Origin: Ferruginibacter sp.
GTDB taxonomy: Bacteria > Bacteroidota > Bacteroidia > Chitinophagales > Chitinophagaceae
Direction: 5' to 3'
Length of the DNA: 38,115 bases
Assembly (NCBI GenBank): GCA_030655145.1
Contig: JAURWD010000002.1
Span: 1 to 38,115, forward strand
In this document: piece after piece, positions 31,799-38,115 of the stretch
Numbering within the stretch: position 1 is the first letter of the stretch
Layout of the letters: each line of letters begins with the position of its first letter
Translations under genes and position numbers: made by a program
Notes under the pieces: model-generated
Seen by the model: the letters and a program-made list of their open reading frames with translations, nothing else
What the model was told of the DNA's origin: nothing
Database searches by the model: none

Positions 31799-32377
31799 AT
31801 GAAACGAGAATCATTCCTGCGGGGCGCCCTTGCCATTGGCGCTGTCCTGGCCGCTCCTTTTTCTTCCCTGGCAAATCACATTGATAAAAAAAGAGTTGAC
31901 AAAGGCTTTAAAGTCGGTGCCGGGAAAGACCGGTTTGACAAGCCGATTGCTTTGTTTGAAGGGGATACTTTTTATTCAAAGGTTACCCCAAAAGATAGCG
32001 AAGGTGACATCTATGTATTTGAATCCACCAGGTTGAAAGAAGGTGGGCCGTCTTTTCATTTGCACTATGACCAGGACGAATTTTGGTACATCCTTGCCGG
32101 AGAATTTAAATTTAAGATTGGTGATCAGACTTTCACCGCGAAAGCGGGTGATACCGTTTTTGGGCCAAGAAAGGTACCTCATGCATTCGCCAAGGTGGGC
32201 GAAGGTGAGTCTAAATTATTGATGTTCTTTCAGCCGGCTGGAAAAATGGAGGAGATGTTCAGCAAGATCAGCCAGGGCCTCACAAAAAATATGACTGAAG
32301 CAGAACAAGACAAATTCCGGCACGAGCACGGGATCAAAAGGGTAGGGCCACCGCTTACCTATTTTAAGAAGTGGTAA
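31799..32377 (+). CDS. Exported cupin-domain protein
   Basis: Start ATG at 31799 was chosen over a start at 31727 because it yields the signal-like MKRESFLRGALAIGAVLAAPFSSLA (Tat-like but with KR in place of RR); the upstream codons are not conserved-looking. The protein has about 192 residues. Motif 1 is FHLHYDQDEFWYILAGEFKFKIGDQ (His-x-His, with the acid in DEF) and motif 2 is VFGPRKVPHAFAKVG. These are the metal-binding motifs of the cupin_2 fold; the W-Y-I-L-A-G form resembles quercetin 2,3-dioxygenase-like proteins. A C-terminal extension (MEEMFSKISQGLTKNMTEAEQDKFRHEHGIKRVGPPL) follows. Metal and substrate are unknown. Confidence 0.85.
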   Translation: MKRESFLRGALAIGAVLAAPFSSLANHIDKKRVDKGFKVGAGKDRFDKPIALFEGDTFYSKVTPKDSEGDIYVFESTRLKEGGPSFHLHYDQDEFWYILAGEFKFKIGDQTFTAKAGDTVFGPRKVPHAFAKVGEGESKLLMFFQPAGKMEEMFSKISQGLTKNMTEAEQDKFRHEHGIKRVGPPLTYFKKW

Positions 32378-32465
32378 GTAGAAGCAACACAGGCTCGATC
32401 AACATCCAATCATCAAGATGAAATATGCATCGAGTGGTGAATGAATGGGTATTTCTGGGCATAAA

Positions 32466-33953
32466 TTATTTGGCCAGCTCTTGCATCTCAAAGGAATCAA
32501 ACATTGCTGTTCCCGCTGTTCCAGCCTTTGCAATCAGGGCAACCCGAAGCGCCCGGTCCCAGGGTGGAAGAAAAGTTCCATCAATGGGTTTGGCGTTCAA
32601 TGGAGTCAACGCCTTTTGGTTCTTGCCAACAAAAAAGCTGATATCTTTTCCATTGGCTACCTGCATTGCGAGGTAAGTTTTTTTACTGCGGCTAACCGCT
32701 TGCGTGAGTAGTACAGAATCTTTGCCTTGCCGGGTTTGCACCAGTTCTATCCTATTGTTTCTAAGGTAGGCAGTCACCTGGTTCTTTTCATCACCGACCA
32801 GCGAGATGCCAGCGCTTGCAGTTGACTTTTTGCTGTTTATTTCCGCTGTTGCTTTATAATTTGGTGAGAGCGTTTTTTGCGCTACGTAATTGGCACCACC
32901 CGGCACCGCGTCGAGCGAGAGGAGCCCGTTTGCAACGCTGGTTTTCGCTGGGGTGAATACACTCCATTGCCAGTCATTCTGCAAGACGCTACCATCGAAC
33001 AGATCAGTTTTTGTTTGAATGGGCTTGGTCGGTGCCTGCGGTGCATCTACAAATTTCACCCAGCCGTCTGCTGTAAAAACAAATTCTTTTACAAGCCCCT
33101 GGCGCCCAGTGTACACAGTACCAGCGCTGTCATAAGCGTGGTATAGGAAATAAAATTTGTTGTCTTTTTCAACAGGGGTGCCATGACCCGGACATCTCCA
33201 TTGCGCTTCATTAACGAGCACAGGGTTGTTGGCATATTTTTCCCAGGGGCCTGCCAGGCTTTTGGAACGGGCAATACCCGATTGGTAGGTACAGCCAATG
33301 CCACAGCATCCGGCGGCGGCATAAAAAGCATAGATATACTGACCATGCCGCATCATAGAAACGCCTTCAACCAGGTTCGCTTCCCAGGGCAGATCGTTCA
33401 AAAACAATAATTTCTTTTCGCCGAGCACTGCTGTGCGTTCTTCATTTAATTCCTGGATCCAGATCGGGGTTGGCTTGCGCACACTGTTGCCATCTTCTTT
33501 CCAGATGATGTGCAGTTTTCCTTTTTCGTCCCGCATCGGAAACGCGTCTATTGAACCCGCGGCTTCGCAAATGATTGGACCATGATCTTTGAATGGCCCC
33601 TCGGGTTTGTCGGCCGAAGCAATGCCGACACAAAGGTTTCCTCCTTTTTTATGAGCAGAATAATACAGGTACACCTTACCGTTATCATAACTAATTTCGG
33701 GGGCCCAGAAATAATAATCAGCCCATTCCGGCAACTCTTTAAACGCGTGGTCCACCAGTTTCCAATTGACCAGGTCATTGGATTTAAGAATAGGGAAGGC
33801 GGGCATCCAGTTCGAAGTAGTTGCACTCGCATAATAGCTGTCGCCGATCTTAGCAATTGAAGGATCTGGAAAATCCCCCGGTAACACCAGGCGCTGGGCC
33901 TTTGTGTTGCTCATTAAAAAGAGAAACACCAACACGTAAATACAACGAGGCAT
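32466..33953 (-). CDS. GH43 family glycosidase with C-terminal beta-sandwich domain (PUL)
   Basis: A 495-residue secreted enzyme with signal peptide MPRCIYVLVFLFLMSNTKAQ. It has the five-bladed propeller of family 43. Catalytic residues by motif: base Asp30 in DFPDPS, pKa modulator Asp136 in GSIDAFPM, and acid Glu196 in NLVEGVSM. The other landmarks, FWAPEISYDNGKVYLYYSA and CPGHGTPVEKDNKFYFLYHAYD, are also typical. Residues about 320-495 form a separate concanavalin-like (DUF1349/GH43_C2-type) domain (FDGSVLQNDWQWSV...FDSFEM). GH43 enzymes invert and release arabinose or xylose from plant polysaccharides. It is the last gene of the four-gene minus-strand PUL block. Confidence 0.93.
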   Translation of the reverse strand: MPRCIYVLVFLFLMSNTKAQRLVLPGDFPDPSIAKIGDSYYASATTSNWMPAFPILKSNDLVNWKLVDHAFKELPEWADYYFWAPEISYDNGKVYLYYSAHKKGGNLCVGIASADKPEGPFKDHGPIICEAAGSIDAFPMRDEKGKLHIIWKEDGNSVRKPTPIWIQELNEERTAVLGEKKLLFLNDLPWEANLVEGVSMMRHGQYIYAFYAAAGCCGIGCTYQSGIARSKSLAGPWEKYANNPVLVNEAQWRCPGHGTPVEKDNKFYFLYHAYDSAGTVYTGRQGLVKEFVFTADGWVKFVDAPQAPTKPIQTKTDLFDGSVLQNDWQWSVFTPAKTSVANGLLSLDAVPGGANYVAQKTLSPNYKATAEINSKKSTASAGISLVGDEKNQVTAYLRNNRIELVQTRQGKDSVLLTQAVSRSKKTYLAMQVANGKDISFFVGKNQKALTPLNAKPIDGTFLPPWDRALRVALIAKAGTAGTAMFDSFEMQELAK

Positions 33954-34057
33954 TGTTAACTGTTTTTTGATTGAAATAGCCGGGTTAATGCGAGGTAAGC
34001 CTTACCCATTTTTTGAAATAATCAAGTGAACTTCTCACGGCTCAGGTTCTCAAAGTA

Positions 34058-35170
34058 TCAGGGAGTTTTCACTTCATTCAATTTCTTTATCAGGTTCACC
34101 TCGTCCTGCCTGTATGGCACACCGCTAGGATAATAAATATCATGAAACCACTCCAGTGGCTCGTCTCCGTTAGGAAGGGGCGTGTCCCAGGCGTAAATGG
34201 TATTTGACTTGCCCGCGACAAATCCCCAATTAATAGCACCAATATTTTTTTCCTTTAGCATCGGCATGATGGTCGCAAAGCGGCTGTTCCGGGTACGGGC
34301 CATGTACTCCGTGCATATGAGCGGGCGGCCACTGGCTTTCAATAGTTCCAAAACGCGGCGATGCCACTGCGCCTCTTCATAATCGTGGTAGGTAACAACA
34401 TCGGAATTGCGGAGCTGGATCTCATTGAGCTTTTCAAAGTCCCAGGCCCAGATACCCGCGCTGATCGGTTGCCCAGGATTTACTTTTCTTGCCCATTCAA
34501 AAACTTTTGTAAGCAAAGCAGCGGAAGAATCCTTTTTGCCCGAGTTGCCGGGTTCATTATACAGGTCCCACAAAAGGATACGATCGTCTTTAGAAAATGA
34601 TTTTAAGACATCGGTCACATAGGTTTCAAGGAAGGGGAACGCAGCTGTATCGAAAGATGCCTTCTGGCCTGGATCCTGCACCCATCCCGAGTTGTGAATG
34701 CCGGGCTTTCGGGCAGATTGTTTGCCGGGCTTTGGATCGGGGTTCCAGCAATCATCAAAAAAAACAAAGATCGTTTTTATGCCATTGCGGTCCGCGATGG
34801 ATAAGTATTGATCCATGCGCTTTTTGAAACCTGCGGCATCTTGTTTCCAGGCAAGGCTGTGGAGATAAACCCGCATCGTATTAAACCCAATACTTTTTGC
34901 CCAGCCAAATTCTTTTGCGATCGTCGCGGTGTCGAAGGTTTCTTCCTGCCACATTTCTAATTGATTAATAGCAGTTGCGGGCAGGTAATTGGCGCCCGAC
35001 CTCCAGGAGAATTTGCTGTACCATTCGTTCGCCTTCGCCTCCGTCCATTTGGAAGCCGGAGCATTGGAGGTAACCGTTGCTGTTACCTTTTTCTTTTGTG
35101 CAAATGATTGTCCCGCAGTGATCGAAAAGAAAAGTAGAAAGAGTAAAGCGCTTTTTAATTGCATGATCAT
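34058..35170 (-). CDS. GH5-like (clan GH-A) glycoside hydrolase (PUL)
   Basis: About 370 residues; ATG 35170 was taken as the start because it gives the signal peptide MIMQLKSALLFLLFFSITAGQSFAQ (35164 is also possible). Motifs counted from the ORF's first ATG at 35197: the acid/base is in DLYNEPGN (Glu215) and the nucleophile in LICTEYMAR (Glu297). MRVYLHSLAWKQD, FFDDCWNPDP and IGAINWGFVAGKSNT are further clan A landmarks. It has no carbohydrate-binding module. Such enzymes cut beta-linked glycans internally or release side chains; annotation in relatives is often beta-xylanase or cellulase-like, but specificity cannot be decided from sequence. A pair of 14-bp direct repeats precedes it. Confidence 0.9.
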   Translation of the reverse strand: MIMQLKSALLFLLFFSITAGQSFAQKKKVTATVTSNAPASKWTEAKANEWYSKFSWRSGANYLPATAINQLEMWQEETFDTATIAKEFGWAKSIGFNTMRVYLHSLAWKQDAAGFKKRMDQYLSIADRNGIKTIFVFFDDCWNPDPKPGKQSARKPGIHNSGWVQDPGQKASFDTAAFPFLETYVTDVLKSFSKDDRILLWDLYNEPGNSGKKDSSAALLTKVFEWARKVNPGQPISAGIWAWDFEKLNEIQLRNSDVVTYHDYEEAQWHRRVLELLKASGRPLICTEYMARTRNSRFATIMPMLKEKNIGAINWGFVAGKSNTIYAWDTPLPNGDEPLEWFHDIYYPSGVPYRQDEVNLIKKLNEVKTP

Positions 35171-35199
35171 CGGTTTAATAAGTTCATAATTTTTCATAT

Positions 35200-35233
35200 G
35201 GGTTGAACGATAACGGTGAGGATTGAACGATAA
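35200..35233. promoter_or_regulatory. Tandem direct repeats upstream of the GH5-like gene
   Basis: GGGTTGAACGATAA (35200-35213) and GGATTGAACGATAA (35220-35233) differ in one base and start 20 bp apart, about two helical turns. They lie 30-63 bp upstream of the start codon. Direct repeats with this spacing are the kind of site bound by AraC-type HTH domains, such as those in hybrid two-component regulators that control PULs. The regulator is not in the window. Confidence 0.6.
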
Positions 35234-35351
35234 TTCTGAATTTGATTATTACGGCCTGTTGCTTTGGTCATCAAGACTTGTTTTACGAAATCAATGATAT
35301 AGTCATTTCAAAAAAGGAGAAGCGCCAGTTTTTATTAACTACATGTATTTC

Positions 35352-36413
35352 CTATTCACCTGCCGGTTTCACAAGCGCCGTACTCGTGCTAACGGGGGAG
35401 CCAAAGTTCGGTGTACCATCGGTATTCCAGGTAAACTTCTGAATGCGTGGACTACGGTTATCGCCACAGCCCTGGCCGGTTGAAGGATTTGCATGATAAA
35501 GGATCCAGTCCTCCGTGCCATCGGCCGATTTAAAAAATGAATTATGACCCGGGCCATACACGGAGGCTCCTGGGTTTTTAGAAAAAACCGGGCTGCTTGT
35601 TTTCATCCAGTCAGCGGCTGCTAATGGATCACCACCATCTTTCAGCGTCATGAGTCCGAGTGCGTATTCATCTGTCCAACAGCCACTGGCGGAAAAGACA
35701 AGGAACACCTTGCCTGCCGCATTTTTTAGCACTTCAGGTCCCTCGTTCACTGCTGGTGGTGCACCAATGGATTCCCAGGGATACTGCGGTGAAGAGATGA
35801 CGCTGCGGGCTGTGGCTAAGGTCCAGGGATCCGACATGCGTGCGATATAAATTCGTTGCGTATGATCGGTTGCCGAGGCTTCACCACTCCATAAATAATA
35901 GAGGTTGCTGTTATGCGTAAAGACGGTGCCATCGATGGCAAAGAAATCCGCAGCAGGATCATAGATCTTACCCTTATCCACCCAGGTGCCGGTTTGCGGA
36001 TCGGCACTGGAGTTTTCCAATACGAAACTGCGCTGGGTATTCAAATTGGAAGAAGAACCCGCAGTATAATACGCATACCATTTGTTGTTGATAAAATGTA
36101 TCTCTGGTGCCCAAACGTTCTGTGAATTCGGGCCAAGAGCAGGTGCATTCCAGATTGTTACCGGCGTGGCTCCGCGTAGTTCAGAAACCTTTGAAGTTTT
36201 CCAAATGGAGATACGGTTGCCCAGCGTGTGGGTGTAGTAATAGTTACTGCCTTGCTTTACAATCCAGGGATCAGGACCGGAATTCAACACCGGGTTGGTG
36301 AATGTATTTGCCGCCGGGGGCGGAGGAGTTACCTGCCCATTACTTCCTTTTTCTTTGCAGGAAGTGAAACCCACAAAAATCAACAAGGGGAGGAGGAATA
36401 AGTTTTTTATCAT
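35352..36413 (-). CDS. GH43 family lipoprotein, likely alpha-L-arabinofuranosidase (PUL)
   Basis: About 353 residues from ATG 36413; the upstream in-frame ATG at 36449 was rejected because the later one gives a lipoprotein signal, MIKNLFLLPLLIFVGFTSC with Cys19, followed by KEKG. Counted from that start, catalytic residues are Asp48 (LNSGPDPW), Asp161 (FFAIDGTVF) and Glu224 (AVNEGPEVL). The segment VYGPGHNSFFKSADGTEDWILYHA is typical of the GH43 subgroup annotated as alpha-N-arabinofuranosidase. The Lys/Glu-rich stretch after the cysteine may act as the export signal to the cell surface. It sits 150 bp after the SusD gene on the same strand and starts the enzyme section of the PUL. Confidence 0.92.
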   Translation of the reverse strand: MIKNLFLLPLLIFVGFTSCKEKGSNGQVTPPPPAANTFTNPVLNSGPDPWIVKQGSNYYYTHTLGNRISIWKTSKVSELRGATPVTIWNAPALGPNSQNVWAPEIHFINNKWYAYYTAGSSSNLNTQRSFVLENSSADPQTGTWVDKGKIYDPAADFFAIDGTVFTHNSNLYYLWSGEASATDHTQRIYIARMSDPWTLATARSVISSPQYPWESIGAPPAVNEGPEVLKNAAGKVFLVFSASGCWTDEYALGLMTLKDGGDPLAAADWMKTSSPVFSKNPGASVYGPGHNSFFKSADGTEDWILYHANPSTGQGCGDNRSPRIQKFTWNTDGTPNFGSPVSTSTALVKPAGE

Positions 36414-36563
36414 TGTTACTTTTTTCTGGTGAACTACTTCAGCAACCACTTGATCACCATCCGTGGTTCAGAAATCCTGTTGTCGACCGTTAATCGAATT
36501 TTGAACAGCCCGTATGTCCTACCTGTTTTCTTCCCGATGAAATAACCGGGCTAAGTGTTGAAC

Positions 36564-38115
36564 TTATTGCCAGCCTGGATTCTGCACCAGGTTTGGATTG
36601 ATATCGATCTCCGCCTGCGGTATCGGCATGAATTTATTTCTACCCACAACAAAATTATCAAACTCATTGTCCCGTGCTTTCAATGATGCAAGTTTTGACG
36701 CATCATCGAAATAGCCCCAACGCGCCAGGTCGTTCCAGCGAACCGATTCACCTGTCAATTCCGTCACACGCTCGTGCTCTAACTGTAGTTGAAATTGTGC
36801 TACTGAAAGGCCCGGCCTTGTCACAGATAATTTTGGCATCCCCGCTCTTTGACGCACCCTGTCTACATGCGTATATGCTTCGGCGGTCCTGTTCAAATTA
36901 TTCAATGCTTCCGCATACATTAGCAACACATCCGCGAAACGCAACGCACGAAAATTAACAGGGCTATTAAACACTTCGAATTCATTGATGCGGAAATAAT
37001 CATCAAGATACTTGTGGTACCAAACCCGGTTTTTAATGTTATTGTCGTAATTCTTTGAATTAAAAGTTGCTCCGTAGATCAGCGAAAATTCAGGCCCGCG
37101 GACATCTGTAGAATCATAGAGCGCTGTGGCTGCGAGCCGTGGATCTCTTGTACCGCCCACTGCATTTTCCGTCAAAAATTCATGAACCACCCAACGATGC
37201 ATATTTGCATCATTGAAGCCATGCCCGGGTGGTGCAAAAAACGGTGCCCGGCTGGTACCCACGTTCGAAGTTGGACCGTCATCACCGCCATTTTCAGGGC
37301 GCATTTTAAATTGCACTTCAAACACAGACTCCTTGTTGTTCTCAGTCGTATGCAAAAAGTTGTCACTGTAGTTTGCCACCAGATCATATTGTGCCGCACC
37401 GGCGCCGGTAAAAAACCAACCCAATGCTGTTGCAGCTGCATCCCATTCTTTTTGTTGCATGTGGGCTCTTCCGAGGTAACCGTATGCGGCACCTTTTGTA
37501 GCACGACCAATTTCTTCACCACTGTATGCTTGCGGAAGCGCTTCGGCAGCTTCTGCCAGGTCTTTTTCAATTTGCGCCCATACCTGTTCCTGTGGAACCT
37601 GGGATGGCTTATCTGCAGGCTGAGAGGGTTCTAAGATCAACGGCAAATTTCCCCAAATGGTAACGAGGTTGTAATAATGGACGGCCCGCAGGAATTTCGC
37701 TTCCCCTAAAATGCGGGTCTTCAATTGTTCATCCATAGTAATGGCGGGCACATTTGCCAGCACCTGGTTTGCCCGGTAAACCCCGCGCCAATGATGCGCC
37801 CAGGTATCATAATTTACTTCAAAACTGTATTGGGTGATATTCAACCCGCTGATGCTGCGCAGTTCGTTCCAGGGACTGGTAGAATAGCCATCATCAGACC
37901 TTACATCCATATAATAAGGAAGCCAGCGCGAATAAGGAGCGCCGTTTCGATAAAAGTTCCCGTACACAGCGTTGATACCTTCCGTGGCATCCTTAGCAGT
38001 TTTCCAAAAATTAGATTCATCAACCCTGTTCGGATTTTCAACATCCAGTTCCAGGGATTTTTTGCAGGACATGGCCGAGATGGCTACGGTTACTGCGAGA
38101 CAATATTTTATGATC
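36564..38115 (-). CDS. SusD/RagB-family nutrient-binding lipoprotein, 5' end cut by window edge
   Basis: The frame reaches the right edge; the last base visible is the G of what should be ATG, so only two bases are missing. The N-terminus reads (M)IIKYCLAVTVAISAMSCKKS, a lipoprotein signal with Cys in MSC. An internal ATG at 38072 would remove the signal and was rejected. The mature protein has about 500 residues with the TPR-like helices of the family (NFWKTAKDATEGINAVYGNFYRN, TRILGEAKFLRAVHYYNLVTIWGNLPL, ATKGAAYGYLGRAHMQQKEWDAAATALG) and the C-terminal signature FRALRFADVLLMYAEALNN...YTHVDRVRQRAG and ERVTELTGESVRWNDLARWG. It binds glycans at the surface and works with SusC (TonB-type) porin, which should lie just upstream. 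Confidence 0.95.
   Translation of the reverse strand, partial: IIKYCLAVTVAISAMSCKKSLELDVENPNRVDESNFWKTAKDATEGINAVYGNFYRNGAPYSRWLPYYMDVRSDDGYSTSPWNELRSISGLNITQYSFEVNYDTWAHHWRGVYRANQVLANVPAITMDEQLKTRILGEAKFLRAVHYYNLVTIWGNLPLILEPSQPADKPSQVPQEQVWAQIEKDLAEAAEALPQAYSGEEIGRATKGAAYGYLGRAHMQQKEWDAAATALGWFFTGAGAAQYDLVANYSDNFLHTTENNKESVFEVQFKMRPENGGDDGPTSNVGTSRAPFFAPPGHGFNDANMHRWVVHEFLTENAVGGTRDPRLAATALYDSTDVRGPEFSLIYGATFNSKNYDNNIKNRVWYHKYLDDYFRINEFEVFNSPVNFRALRFADVLLMYAEALNNLNRTAEAYTHVDRVRQRAGMPKLSVTRPGLSVAQFQLQLEHERVTELTGESVRWNDLARWGYFDDASKLASLKARDNEFDNFVVGRNKFMPIPQAEIDINPNLVQNPGWQ

Noticed and set aside
1..38115. CRISPR array, tRNA, rRNA, prophage or integron
   Set aside because: No regularly spaced repeats, cloverleaf, rRNA-like sequence, integrase, portal or transposase was seen in any frame.

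Overview
The window looks like chromosomal DNA from a Bacteroidota bacterium, most likely family Chitinophagaceae. This is inferred from the gene families present, not from a search: a SusD/RagB lipoprotein, a type IX-secretion (gliding-motility type) C-terminal sorting domain, stand-alone 8-helix FtsX/MacB permeases, DUF6799 and DUF4287 proteins, Bacteroidota-type -7 boxes (TAnnTTTG), and little sign of Shine-Dalgarno sequences. There is no rRNA, tRNA, CRISPR array, transposase or phage gene, so this is a mosaic of small housekeeping and accessory operons.

Layout. 1-312 is the 3' end of a sensor kinase. 493-2769 is a divergent pair: a pentapeptide-repeat protein with a TIR-like C-terminal domain, and a stand-alone peptidylamidoglycolate-lyase-like beta-propeller. 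2893-3792 is an ArsR regulator translationally coupled to an AHSA1/SRPBCC protein, with a large operator-like palindrome over the promoter. 4002-4843 holds a cupin and an AraC regulator that face away from each other and have both lost their 5' ends at one junction. 4991-8982 (minus) carries a response regulator/kinase pair, a beta-propeller lipoprotein and a methionine-rich DUF6799 protein ending in a strong terminator. After a gene-free stretch (8983-9712) come a small membrane protein, a type B-sorted secreted protein, a serine hydrolase, a zinc-ribbon DUF3667 membrane protein, a VOC protein and a lipoprotein.

15403-18585 (minus) is a ModE-type regulator followed by a TonB-dependent receptor. 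Directly upstream of the receptor start is CGTTAT-N12-ATAACG, which has the architecture of a ModE operator. This suggests an outer-membrane oxyanion (molybdate or tungstate) or metal-complex uptake unit, and I consider it the best regulatory find in the window. 18912-23782 (plus) has an FtsX permease, a Fic AMPylase and an NmrA-like reductase. 24029-27432 (minus) has a polysaccharide deacetylase, an NTF2-like protein, DUF4287, a VOC protein and two small membrane proteins, one clearly and one possibly frameshifted. 27607-32377 has a Tat-exported sugar isomerase-like protein, an NTF2-like protein, a frameshifted SMP-30-like propeller, a sorbosone-dehydrogenase-like PQQ enzyme and an exported cupin.

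32466-38115 (minus) is the downstream part of a polysaccharide utilisation locus, in transcription order SusD, GH43 lipoprotein, GH5-like enzyme, GH43 with a C-terminal beta-sandwich domain. SusC would be expected just beyond the right edge. The glycosidases suggest an arabinose/xylose-containing plant polysaccharide. A 14-bp direct repeat with 20-bp period lies directly upstream of the GH5-like gene and is a candidate operator.

Three apparent reading-frame breaks between 26.7 and 29.4 kb all need the same correction (one extra base), so this part of the sequence should be checked for base-call errors before the genes are called pseudogenes.
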